This document shows, in pieces, positions 36,388 to 44,731 of a stretch of 64,000 bases of DNA. This stretch comes from Acidobacteriota bacterium. GTDB taxonomy: Bacteria > Acidobacteriota > Blastocatellia > Pyrinomonadales > Pyrinomonadaceae. The translations under genes were made by a program, and so were the position numbers. The stretch lies in the NCBI GenBank assembly GCA_019639175.1, contig JAHBSK010000002.1, forward strand, positions 434,001 to 498,000, given 5' to 3'. Position 1 is the first letter of the stretch, and each line of letters opens with the position of its first letter. Below the pieces are notes generated by a model that searched no databases, was not told the origin of the DNA, and saw nothing but the letters and a program-made list of their open reading frames with translations.

Positions 36388-37194
36388 CTATTTTGCCGGT
36401 ATCACGGCCGGTTCCGGCGGCAAAAAGCGACGCGGATTTATCGGACGGTCGTTCAGCCGCAGTTCGTAATGCAGGTGCGGGCCGGTCGAACGTCCTGTCG
36501 AGCCGACGTAGCCGATGAGCTGTCCGCGTGTGACGACATCGCCGACCGTGCTCTCAACTTTGGACATATGGCCATAGCGTGTTGTCAGGCCGTTGCCGTG
36601 GTCTATCTCGATCATGTTGCCGTAGCCGCCCTGCCAGCCTGATTTTGTCACGGTCCCGCTTGCCGGAGCTACGATAACGTCCCCGCGTTCACCGTCTATG
36701 TCCATGCCGGCGTGAAATTCATACGTGCGCCCGCCAAACGGATTTCGACGAAAACCAAATTCGTTATTTATTTTTCCGATATGTGCCCAAATTTGAGGAA
36801 GGGAAGCAGGAACGGAGGTTGTTTCAATGACACGGAGCTGATTTTCAATTTCTGCATCTTCCGTGCCGTCCTCAGATAGTGCCGGCCCGCCGGAATTGAA
36901 AGACATTCTGCTTGAGGCATCGGGCCTGGAATAATTCAATGCCGTCGGGCCGATGATCGAAGTTTGAACCGGCAGATCTTTTGAAACAGCGGACGCAAGC
37001 GTTTCCGAAACGACGGATGACCTGTCCAATATGCCAAATGCCCCGATGCTCAGGGCTGATAATCCAAATATTATTGCAATGCCAAGAAGCCCGTTCTGCA
37101 CAAGCCTTTTTGAGACCCGCACTCTTCGGATATGTATCTTTGAACCCCTTGAATATGAAAAATGAAAAGCAAAGTACTTTGCGTTTTTCTGCAT
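36388..37194 (-). CDS. M23 family peptidoglycan endopeptidase (membrane-anchored)
   Basis: A 268-residue LytM-type protein. After a basic start, a membrane helix (LLGIAIIFGLSALSIGAFGIL, about 36-56) anchors it with the catalytic part outside. The peptidase domain has the zinc ligands in FHAGMDID (His and Asp) and HLHYEL (His-x-His), with NEFGFRRNPFGG before and YGHMSKVESTVGDVVTRGQLIGYVGSTGRSTGPH between. No coiled coil is visible. ATG 37194 is chosen for the AAAGGAG about 12 bases upstream; an in-frame extension upstream lacks such a site. Likely role: cell-wall cleavage or an amidase activator. Confidence 0.9.
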   Translation of the reverse strand: MQKNAKYFAFHFSYSRGSKIHIRRVRVSKRLVQNGLLGIAIIFGLSALSIGAFGILDRSSVVSETLASAVSKDLPVQTSIIGPTALNYSRPDASSRMSFNSGGPALSEDGTEDAEIENQLRVIETTSVPASLPQIWAHIGKINNEFGFRRNPFGGRTYEFHAGMDIDGERGDVIVAPASGTVTKSGWQGGYGNMIEIDHGNGLTTRYGHMSKVESTVGDVVTRGQLIGYVGSTGRSTGPHLHYELRLNDRPINPRRFLPPEPAVIPAK

Positions 37195-37466
37195 TATGCT
37201 TTTGAGCTCCTTTTGTTGATCTCGACGCCGGGAATCCATCGTCCCGACCCGTGGAATCACGCAAGAATAGCCGCGAGCGACTAACGCGAAACCTTAAAAT
37301 TTACCGCAAACTGCTAAATGGGCCTTGAATGCAAAAACATTTAAAACATTCAAGCAAAGAATTTAGAGTATTTTTGAATGATAAACACAAGTCACCGAAA
37401 AGGCAAGCGGACGTTCCGCAATACCGATCCGATGACAGAATTGTACTACAAGCGGGGGAAATTTGA

Positions 37467-37679
37467 CTAATTCTCGAAACGCTTTCTGCCGTTCCACGCC
37501 CTCAGGGCCAAAAAGCCCACACCGACGATGACGGCAACGAAAACCAGGATGATAAGCAGCTTGATGGCTCCCGTTACAAATCCTATGAAAGCGATAAGTT
37601 GTTTCAGAAGCGTGATCACCAGTGCGATGATGACCAAAATGCTTCCCCATTTTCCGGTGGCTTTGACCCAAAGCGGCAT
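37467..37679 (-). CDS. Small membrane protein of unknown function
   Basis: A 70-residue protein with two long hydrophobic helices (ILVIIALVITLLKQLIAFIGFVTGAIKLLIILVFVAVIVGVGFLAL spans most of it), a Lys/Trp-rich start and a basic end (RAWNGRKRFEN). A ribosome site, AGGAG, lies about eight bases before ATG 37679. No family is recognised. It is 80 bp after the zinc-finger membrane protein on the same strand and could belong to the sigma-factor operon. Confidence 0.75.
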   Translation of the reverse strand: MPLWVKATGKWGSILVIIALVITLLKQLIAFIGFVTGAIKLLIILVFVAVIVGVGFLALRAWNGRKRFEN

Positions 37680-37759
37680 AGCTAAAACTCCTATAAACAA
37701 ACCTGCTGCCTTACGGCTCCCACATCAAATGCCATTGTAGCGTTATTCAACGGCAAAAT

Positions 37760-38530
37760 CTACCTTTGGCCCCAGTTTCCGTATTCACGGCCCGTGTTCT
37801 GATCCCGTCCTGAAGCATAAAGATCGCCCGTATATTTGCGGTCGTCCTTTGCCGTGACAAAAAGCGGAGCAGGCCGCACGCTGTCAAAATCAGGGACGTT
37901 CCTGTCCTCATCCTTAGGTTTGAAGATGTAATCCCGAAGAATATAGATGCCCAGCCCGATCAATAAAGCCGGAACCAGCCCGCGCATCAACCCGCGTATC
38001 GGGAAAATTCCCTGAAGCAGAAAAGCTCCGCCGAGAATGGTCAGCACGATGCCCCAGAGCTTAGGATTGCCGGAGAATCTTTTTACAAAAATATCCTCGG
38101 CAATGTCCGGTGTCAGGCCTGAACGTATCATCTGTGCCGTCCGCCACGCATCGAGCAGGGCAAAACACCACATGCCGATAAAGGCAAAAACAAAGAGCGG
38201 TGTTCCGCCGGTCAGCACGGCCATCTGGAAAAGGCCGACAAAGACCGCAAAATAGACAAGTGCCTTGACCGTCTGTCCGTTATAAGCGGCACCGAGGCCC
38301 GGCAATATCATCGAAAGCAGGGCAGCCAGCACCGGCGACGTGCGTCTTTTTACGAACGGCACATAATCGGTCTGATTCTGCTGTCTTAGCAGATCAATGC
38401 CCTGAACTATACAGTCCTGACAATATGGGAACCCCTTGATACGGTGATCACAGCCGGGACATAGCGGCTTTCCGCAGCCGTTGCACTGCACGACCGCGAC
38501 GTTCTGGCTGTGATAGGCGCAATTCATCAT
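37760..38530 (-). CDS. B-box-type zinc-finger membrane protein
   Basis: A 256-residue protein. The N-terminus carries a zinc-binding B-box-like motif (Cys4, His7, Cys16, Cys19, Cys24, Cys27, His29, Cys37, Cys40), followed by four or so hydrophobic helices (TSPVLAALLSMILPGLGAAYNGQTVKALVYFAVFVGLF is typical of TM2-like proteins; IPGLG/YNG) and a hydrophilic tail. Its start overlaps the anti-sigma stop by ATGA, so the three genes sigma, anti-sigma and this one form an operon. It may be a further part of the signalling chain at the membrane (inference). Confidence 0.85.
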   Translation of the reverse strand: MMNCAYHSQNVAVVQCNGCGKPLCPGCDHRIKGFPYCQDCIVQGIDLLRQQNQTDYVPFVKRRTSPVLAALLSMILPGLGAAYNGQTVKALVYFAVFVGLFQMAVLTGGTPLFVFAFIGMWCFALLDAWRTAQMIRSGLTPDIAEDIFVKRFSGNPKLWGIVLTILGGAFLLQGIFPIRGLMRGLVPALLIGLGIYILRDYIFKPKDEDRNVPDFDSVRPAPLFVTAKDDRKYTGDLYASGRDQNTGREYGNWGQR

Positions 38531-39258
38531 CTGCTTTCTCCGCCCGCTCCGCGAAATGCATCGGCGCTTTGCCGATAGGTCTGTTCGGCTATCTGAAAGC
38601 TCTTGGAGTAAACATCCTTGAGCGAACCGTCAGCCGAGACGGACTGGCTGATAAAAAGAAAAGCGAACATCAACATCAGTGCCACAGGCGCAAGCTGGGG
38701 AACCGTTATGGGCCACCTCAGCCCGCGGAACCATTCCGCAACCTGTGCTGACCACGGCGCCTTTGCGGCGGCGGCCTGTTCCGTCCCGATCGTTTCTTGA
38801 AGTATGCGTTCGACCATGCCTTCAGGCACAGGAAGCTCGTCCAATTTGAAAGATACAAGCGCCGCAAGCGACCTGACCACAGAACCGGGCAGATCGGTGC
38901 ATTGTTCGCAAAGCACGGCGTGGCGTTCCCATCTGTGGAACACCGGAGCCGGCAGGAATCCGTCAAGATAATCCGTCAGATAGCTTTCAAATTCGTCACA
39001 GCTAAGCGCCGCTTCCGGCATTGTGCTCGCCAAAACGCGGGCTTCGAGCCGTGTCAACTGCGGATCGATCTCCGCCAGTTCATGACAAACGGCCATGGAC
39101 TGTTTCACGTCGTTCAGAAGAGCATGGCACAGCGGACAGCTCAACGCGTGAGCCGCTGTTGCCACGTGGGCTGCCCGATCAAGAGCGCCTTCAAGATAAT
39201 CCGAGAGTTTATCCTCGAAAGCCTCGCAATTGATCAGATTTTCATTCCCGATTTCCAT
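38527..39258 (-). CDS. Anti-sigma factor with two zinc-finger domains
   Basis: A 243-residue membrane protein. Two copies of the ZAS/zf-HC2 zinc-binding motif are visible: Cys11, His37, Cys41, Cys44 and Cys87, His113, Cys117, Cys120, with the same 26-residue spacing from first Cys to His. One membrane helix (LAPVALMLMFAFLFIS, about 198-213) follows and leaves a short C-terminal extracytoplasmic part. Such proteins hold the cognate ECF sigma factor until a signal arrives. The sigma gene lies 83 bp upstream in the same direction. A single ZAS is the rule, so the duplication is unusual. Confidence 0.9.
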   Translation of the reverse strand: MEIGNENLINCEAFEDKLSDYLEGALDRAAHVATAAHALSCPLCHALLNDVKQSMAVCHELAEIDPQLTRLEARVLASTMPEAALSCDEFESYLTDYLDGFLPAPVFHRWERHAVLCEQCTDLPGSVVRSLAALVSFKLDELPVPEGMVERILQETIGTEQAAAAKAPWSAQVAEWFRGLRWPITVPQLAPVALMLMFAFLFISQSVSADGSLKDVYSKSFQIAEQTYRQSADAFRGAGGESR

Positions 39259-39341
39259 TTTTACAACCTAACCTGAATTTTTTTGATGTATATCCCCAAT
39301 AAAGACGATATGCCACCATTATTTTGCCCGTTCGGCATTTT

Positions 39342-39935
39342 TCAGATCGTCACAACCCTCATCCTCCGCAATATCTTTGCGAGTTCGATCCTCCCGCGGT
39401 TGATCCGTGATTTGACCGTGCCTTCCGGTATGTCCAGCACGTCAACTATTTCCTGATATGTCAATTCTTCTATATCGCGAAGAATGACACATGTTTTCAG
39501 GTCCGGCGGCAGCTTGTCTATGCCCTGCTGAACCTGTGCCGCCAATTCACGCCGTTCGATCTCTTTTTGAGCCGATGTTCCGACCGCCCGCAGGTGATAT
39601 TGATGGTCATCGACCGCGTCGGCCATCGAATTCTGCGGATTACGCTGCCGGTGGCGGTAATCGTCAATTATCAAATTTCGGGCAAGCCTCATCAGCCAAT
39701 TTGAAAGATCGCCCTGTTTCGGATCGTATTGATCCAGCGTCCGATATATCCGGATAAAAACTTCCTGCGTCAGATCTTCGGCCGCCTCGGGATTGGACGT
39801 AAAGCGATAAGCCAGATTAAATATCTTTCGCGAATAGGCAGTGACTATTTTTTCCCAAGCCACGCCATCGCCCGAACGCGCCTTGCGTACAAGCTCTGCT
39901 CCATCCAATTCAGCGATCGATCTGACAGCTTCCAA
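39342..39935 (-). CDS. RNA polymerase ECF sigma factor
   Basis: A 197-residue ECF (sigma-E/SigW-like) factor. Region 2 spans about 25-95 (FNLAYRFTSNPEAAEDLTQEVFIRIYRTLDQYDPKQGDLSNWLMRLARNLIIDDYR) and region 4 about 130-190 (IDKLPPDLKTCVILRDIEELTYQEIVDVLDIPEGTVKSRINRGRIELAKIL) with its helix-turn-helix. No extra C-terminal domain. It directs RNA polymerase to its own stress or envelope regulon and is presumably held by the zinc-finger anti-sigma factor encoded next. Confidence 0.96.
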   Translation of the reverse strand: MEAVRSIAELDGAELVRKARSGDGVAWEKIVTAYSRKIFNLAYRFTSNPEAAEDLTQEVFIRIYRTLDQYDPKQGDLSNWLMRLARNLIIDDYRHRQRNPQNSMADAVDDHQYHLRAVGTSAQKEIERRELAAQVQQGIDKLPPDLKTCVILRDIEELTYQEIVDVLDIPEGTVKSRINRGRIELAKILRRMRVVTI

Positions 39936-40136
39936 ACGTTTCCTCTCCGTTCCTGGCTTTCCGACGTCAGCGGGAAAAGCCGTTCCGGCATCTCCCTGTC
40001 ATTTGAAACATACGAACCCGCCGCAAAATAAGTTCCCATTAAAAAGACAATGCAAACGGCAGGAAATTTATCGCATATTGCCGCACGTATGACAAACTCA
40101 AAGCTTTCTGACATTTGAACTTTGAAGGTCAATAAT

Positions 40137-40164
40137 GGAAAATATCGTCTTTTTGGTATTTTCC
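40137..40164. promoter_or_regulatory. Palindrome between sigma factor and flippase-like gene
   Basis: GGAAAATA (40137-40144) and TATTTTCC (40157-40164) form a perfect 8-bp inverted repeat, 13 bp before the ATG at 40178. It sits in the 242-bp divergent region and could be an operator or a leader hairpin. Confidence 0.4.
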
Positions 40165-40177
40165 TGAATGGATTCCA

Positions 40178-41323
40178 ATGTACGATTCAGGTAAATTATC
40201 ATTTTCTCTGAAATACGCGTCGCAGGCGGGTGCTGGTTTGTCAAAATACATAAAATTCATCGTTCTCTCATTGATAGCTCTGCTGATACTCTGGTATTTC
40301 GGCAAGGATCTGGACTGGCAGGAAGTACGGAGCAGCTTTGGGCGGGCTGACGCGTTTTACCTGACCATTTCGGTCCTTATTATTTGTGTCGGTTATTTTT
40401 TGAGGGCGGTCCGTTGGCAGGTATTGCTTCGTCCGATAACACCATCCAGCCTTAAGGAACTTTTTGCCACCACGACGGTTGGATTTGCAGCCATTTTTCT
40501 GATCGGCCGGGCAGGCGAGATAATCCGGCCGATGTGGCTGCCGATGCGTGACAAACGCGTCAGGCCGTCAGCGGCTCTTGTAACGCTCGGGCTGGAACGT
40601 ATATTCGACCTTGCGGCGCTTGTTGTTCTTTTTGCGATAAACCTGCTCTGGTTCACGCCTCCGCCGGGCCGTGAGGAAGATTTTGCGTATGTTTCGCTTG
40701 CGGGTTACGGGTTGCTTGTAGGGGTCGTGCTTGGTTTTGCGGCGCTGGTATTCTATCAGCGCAAGTCTGATTCGATCATCTCATTCACGATGAGGATGAC
40801 AGACAGGAGATTCATCCCGCAGCGGCTCAGGCGAATACTGCTGAGCCTTTTGAAACAGCTTTCATCTGCGCTGGAGATACTGCACGACTGGCGCGAGACC
40901 GCAACGGTATCCTTTTGGACGATCACGCTCTGGCTGGCCATTTCCGTTCCGACATGGCTCGTGCTGTTGGCATTTGATATGCCGTTCACGTTCAGCGATT
41001 CGCTTTTCATAATGGGATTTGCGGTCGTCAGTTCTGTCGTGCCGACGCCGGGCGGAGCAGCCGGAGCATTTCACACGGCGACCGCAGCCAGCCTGTTGTT
41101 TCTGCGGCCGGATATACGAAACGAAGATGCGGCGGCTGTATCCATTGCGATGCATCTGGTATATTTCGCTCCGGCGCTTGTTTTCGGTTTATATTATTTT
41201 GTACGCGGTGATATAAGTATTGAGCGGTTCAGAAATCTGCTCTCCAGCGAACACGCTGTTGAGGAAATAGAATCGGATGCGCCGAATAACGGCGATCTTT
41301 TAACGGAAGAACATACCAATTAA
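40178..41323 (+). CDS. Flippase-like membrane protein (LPG synthase TM / YbhN family)
   Basis: A 381-residue inner-membrane protein with about eight hydrophobic helices and the family blocks [45 protein letters not shown] and [22 protein letters not shown]. Relatives include the membrane part of lysyl-phosphatidylglycerol synthase and AglD-like lipid flippases; no catalytic lysyl-transfer domain is present. It probably moves or modifies a lipid. nrdR begins one base after its stop, so the two are co-transcribed. Confidence 0.88.
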   Translation: MYDSGKLSFSLKYASQAGAGLSKYIKFIVLSLIALLILWYFGKDLDWQEVRSSFGRADAFYLTISVLIICVGYFLRAVRWQVLLRPITPSSLKELFATTTVGFAAIFLIGRAGEIIRPMWLPMRDKRVRPSAALVTLGLERIFDLAALVVLFAINLLWFTPPPGREEDFAYVSLAGYGLLVGVVLGFAALVFYQRKSDSIISFTMRMTDRRFIPQRLRRILLSLLKQLSSALEILHDWRETATVSFWTITLWLAISVPTWLVLLAFDMPFTFSDSLFIMGFAVVSSVVPTPGGAAGAFHTATAASLLFLRPDIRNEDAAAVSIAMHLVYFAPALVFGLYYFVRGDISIERFRNLLSSEHAVEEIESDAPNNGDLLTEEHTN

Positions 41324-41324
41324 A

Positions 41325-41813
41325 ATGCGTTGCCCATTTTGCGGACATATAGAGGACAAGGTCGTTGACTCCCGCGAGACCAAGGACGGAGATGCCATTC
41401 GCCGACGCCGCGAATGCCTGGAGTGTGCCCGGCGTTTTACGTCATACGAGCGGATCGACGAGATACCGTACATGGTCGTAAAAAAAGACGGCAGGCGTCA
41501 GGCCTTCGACCGGAACAAGATCATGGCAGGGCTGCTCAGGGCCTGTGAAAAGCGTCCCATTTCCACGGCACAGCTCGAAAAGATCGTGGACGGTGCCGAA
41601 AGGATCGTTCAGGATTCGCCCGACCGCGAACTGCCCACAGCCGATGTCGGCAGGTTCATAATGCGGAGCCTGAAGTCTCTGGACAAGGTTGCATACGTCA
41701 GGTTCGCGTCCGTTTATCTGGAGTTCGAGGACGTTTCGGAATTTATGACCGAGCTAAAAGACCTCGTTCGCTCTCGCGAGACCTCCGCTGCTAAAAAGAA
41801 GAAGAAGCGGTGA
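41325..41813 (+). CDS. nrdR: Transcriptional repressor NrdR
   Basis: Represses ribonucleotide reductase genes in response to dATP/ATP. The 162-residue protein has the N-terminal zinc ribbon (Cys3, Cys6, Cys31, Cys34; [43 protein letters not shown]) and an ATP-cone domain (about 49-139; [29 protein letters not shown]). A Lys-rich tail ends the protein. No ribonucleotide reductase gene is in the window, so its targets lie elsewhere. It follows the flippase-like gene with one base between stop and start. Confidence 0.97.
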   Translation: MRCPFCGHIEDKVVDSRETKDGDAIRRRRECLECARRFTSYERIDEIPYMVVKKDGRRQAFDRNKIMAGLLRACEKRPISTAQLEKIVDGAERIVQDSPDRELPTADVGRFIMRSLKSLDKVAYVRFASVYLEFEDVSEFMTELKDLVRSRETSAAKKKKKR

Positions 41814-41887
41814 TCTTCGTAAAGCAAAAGCATTACCGGAAAAGCATAGAGTTTGTCTCATGACAGGGCTTTATCCGTATATTTGCG

Positions 41888-42032
41888 AGGACGTCTGAAA
41901 AGTCGTTTTCTGTGTCTTTATTCTGTGAATTCTGTGGTCAAGAACCTGAAAATACGGGGAACACCACAGAAAGCACAGACAAAAAACCGACGAACACAGA
42001 TCAGAACCGCCTTCACGCTAAATTAGACACAC
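41888..42032. repeat. Dispersed palindromic repeat, copy C
   Basis: About 145 bp between nrdR and lon. It shares a 33-base identical block (41906-41938) with copy B at 33920-33952 and the same downstream words ACCACAGAAA, CACAGA, AAAAAACCGA, ACACAGA. The left end ACGTCTGAAAAG and right end TTAGACAC correspond to the terminal arms of copy B but pair less well. Confidence 0.88.
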
Positions 42033-42072
42033 TCTTTGCCCTTTTTCCCTCTAACCCGTAACATTTAAGTAT

Positions 42073-44487
42073 ATGGTCGAAACCGAAGATTTCTCGATCT
42101 CGCTCGGTGAAGGCGAGGCGATGGAACCGATGATGCAGATACCGTCGGAATTGCCGGCACTGCCGCTGCGTGACATTGTTATTTACCCATTCATGATCGT
42201 TCCGCTCTTTGTCTCACGCGACAAGTCGATAAAGGCTGTTGAAGAGGCTCTTAAGGACAACCGGATGATCGTCCTCGTCTCACAAAAGGACGTCAACATG
42301 GACGATCCCGGTCAGGAAGATCTCTACCAGACAGGCACTGTCGCAATAATTATGCGGATGCTCAAATTGCCGGATGGACGCATTCGCGTTCTGATACAGG
42401 GCCTTTCGCGCACCAGGATCGAATCGGTCAATTCATCAGGCGATCATGTCCGCGCTGTCATCGATCCGGTTTCCGAACCGCTGGCGCCGGAAAATTCGCT
42501 TGAGGTCGAAGCCCTTGTTCGCAACGTTCGCGGGGCGATGGAAAGAGCGGCGAGTATGGGCAAGAACATCTCGCCCGAGGTGCTGGCGATAATCGCTAAC
42601 CTTGATGACGCAGGGCGTCTTGCCGACCTTTCCGCGTCAAATCTGGAACTTAAGGTCGAGGATGCCCAGAGCATACTGGACATTGCCGAACCGGTGGCAA
42701 GGCTTCGCCGCGTAAATGAACTTCTGAGCAAGGAACTTGAAGTGCTTGCTGTTCAGCAGGAGATAAATACACAGGCAAGAGCGGACATTGACCGGTCGCA
42801 GCGTGAGTATTTTCTCCGCCAGCAGCTTAAGGCGATTCAGGCAGAACTGGGCGAGGGGAATGAACTTTACGAAGAGATAGAACAATACCGCGAACGCATA
42901 ACCAAGGCCGAGATGCCGAAGAACGCCGAAGAAGAGGCCCTGAGGCAGTTGAAAAAGCTGGAAAGAATGCACCCCGATACGGCTGAGACCGCTACGCTTC
43001 GCAACTGGCTGGACATAATGGTCGATCTGCCGTGGTCAAAGCAGTCAAAGGACAATCTCGACCTCAAAAAGGCCCAGATAATCCTTGATGAAGATCATTA
43101 CGGCCTGGAAAGAGTAAAGGAACGGATAATAGAATCGCTCGCGGTCAGAAAGCTGACGCCTAAGCCAAAAGGCTCCATTCTTTGCCTAGTCGGCCCGCCC
43201 GGCGTCGGTAAAACCTCGCTTGGACGGTCCATTGCCCGCGCTCTTGGGCGAAAATTCGTGCGCCTCAGCCTCGGCGGTTTGCATGATGAGGCAGAGATAC
43301 GCGGACACCGCCGAACATATGTCGGAGCAATGCCCGGACGCATCATTCAGGGCATCCAGCAGGCAGGAACGAACAATCCGCTGATTATACTGGATGAGAT
43401 CGACAAGGTCGGCGCCGATTTTCGCGGCGATCCGTCAAGCGCGTTGCTTGAGGTGCTTGATCCTGAACAGAATTCCACTTTTCGTGACAATTACCTGAAC
43501 ATCACCTTTGATCTGTCGAATGTGATGTTTATGACAACGGCAAACGTACTGGATACGATCCAGCCCGCCTTGCGTGACCGAATGGAGATCATCAGGCTTT
43601 CCGGCTATACCGAGGAAGAAAAGCTGGAGATCGCCAAAAGGCATCTTATCCCCAAACAGATCGAAGAGAACGGTTTGGCAAAGGCGGACGTGAAATTTGA
43701 CCGCAGGGCATTGGCAAAGACCATAACGGAATACACGTCGGAAGCCGGCCTCCGCCAACTGGAACGCGAGATCGGAAAGATGTGCCGAAAGGTCGCCCGC
43801 AAAAAGGCCGAGCAGGGCAAACGCTTCAAACCGGTGAAGATAGCGGTTGAAAACCTCAAGGCATTTTTGCGGATACCCAAAATATTTGTCGAAGAAGCGT
43901 TGAAAACGGATCAGATCGGAACCGTGACCGGACTTGCATGGACAGCGGTCGGCGGCGACATCCTGTTCATTGAGGCAATAAAGACAAAAGGCAAGGGAAG
44001 GCTTGTCCTGACGGGCCAGCTCGGCGAGGTGATGCAGGAATCGGCACAGGCTGCGTTTTCCTATGCAAAGGCGCGGTCAGGCGAATTGGGAATTGACGCG
44101 GAATTGTTCGACAATTTTGACATTCACATTCATCTGCCCGAAGGCGCGATACCAAAGGACGGCCCAAGCGCGGGCATCACAATGGCGACAGCTTTGGTGT
44201 CAGTTATGGCACAACGCCCCGTCAGAAAGGACGTGGCGATGACCGGAGAGATCACATTGAGGGGCAACGTGCTGCCGATAGGCGGAGTCAAAGAAAAACT
44301 GCTGGCGGCGCGAAGGGCAAAGATAAAGACGGTGATATTGCCGGAACCGAACCGCCGCGACCTTGAGGACATGCCGTCGGAGGTTCTGCGTGATCTGAAA
44401 TTCGTCTTTGTGGAAAATGTTCTGGAGGTATTTGAGACCGCCTTGCGAAAGCCAAAACGGAGCACGGCAACGGCAGCCGCAAAATGA
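42073..44487 (+). CDS. lon: ATP-dependent protease Lon
   Basis: Degrades misfolded and regulatory proteins in the cytosol. The 804-residue protein has the Lon N-terminal domain (about 25-220; LPALPLRDIVIYPFMIVPLFV), a coiled segment with YFLRQQLKAIQAELGE, the AAA+ module with Walker A GPPGVGKTSLGRS and Walker B IILDEIDKVG, and the Ser-Lys protease domain with PKDGPSAGITMATAL (catalytic Ser) and GGVKEKLLAARRA (catalytic Lys). Its length is normal for bacterial LonA. It has its own terminator and is preceded by a palindromic repeat. Confidence 0.97.
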   Translation: MVETEDFSISLGEGEAMEPMMQIPSELPALPLRDIVIYPFMIVPLFVSRDKSIKAVEEALKDNRMIVLVSQKDVNMDDPGQEDLYQTGTVAIIMRMLKLPDGRIRVLIQGLSRTRIESVNSSGDHVRAVIDPVSEPLAPENSLEVEALVRNVRGAMERAASMGKNISPEVLAIIANLDDAGRLADLSASNLELKVEDAQSILDIAEPVARLRRVNELLSKELEVLAVQQEINTQARADIDRSQREYFLRQQLKAIQAELGEGNELYEEIEQYRERITKAEMPKNAEEEALRQLKKLERMHPDTAETATLRNWLDIMVDLPWSKQSKDNLDLKKAQIILDEDHYGLERVKERIIESLAVRKLTPKPKGSILCLVGPPGVGKTSLGRSIARALGRKFVRLSLGGLHDEAEIRGHRRTYVGAMPGRIIQGIQQAGTNNPLIILDEIDKVGADFRGDPSSALLEVLDPEQNSTFRDNYLNITFDLSNVMFMTTANVLDTIQPALRDRMEIIRLSGYTEEEKLEIAKRHLIPKQIEENGLAKADVKFDRRALAKTITEYTSEAGLRQLEREIGKMCRKVARKKAEQGKRFKPVKIAVENLKAFLRIPKIFVEEALKTDQIGTVTGLAWTAVGGDILFIEAIKTKGKGRLVLTGQLGEVMQESAQAAFSYAKARSGELGIDAELFDNFDIHIHLPEGAIPKDGPSAGITMATALVSVMAQRPVRKDVAMTGEITLRGNVLPIGGVKEKLLAARRAKIKTVILPEPNRRDLEDMPSEVLRDLKFVFVENVLEVFETALRKPKRSTATAAAK

Positions 44488-44501
44488 CCGCAGAATGCGG
44501 A

Positions 44502-44530
44502 AAAGGCCAATATTCATAAGGCCTTTGCGT
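44502..44530 (+). terminator. Hairpin after lon
   Basis: AAAGGCC (44502-44508) and GGCCTTT (44520-44526) form a perfect 7-bp stem 14 bp after the stop codon of lon. The stem itself ends in TTT; there is no longer T-run. Confidence 0.65.
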
Positions 44531-44562
44531 TTGCGAGGACGGTCGCCGAAAGATTGACCCGG

Positions 44563-44617
44563 AATGCCCGATGTGATACTTTTGGTTGGGAGTCCGCCTT
44601 GTGGCGGACCGGGCATT
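44563..44617. repeat. Two-tier intergenic hairpin
   Basis: AATGCCCG (44563-44570) pairs with CGGGCATT (44610-44617), and GTCCGCC (44592-44598) with GGCGGAC (44603-44609) around TTGT; both stems are perfect, with a 21-base one-sided bulge. The inner part (GGGAGTCCGCC...) resembles the element inserted in the serine hydrolase gene at 28528-28561. Confidence 0.75.
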
Positions 44618-44731
44618 ATTGGAACTTTTCATTGTATTCCGCGTTTAATTACACGGATGTACAGTGAGTTTTGTGTATTTATATAAATAATACGGCTTCG
44701 ATCTTTTAGGGGCCAAACATATCAAGGTTTA

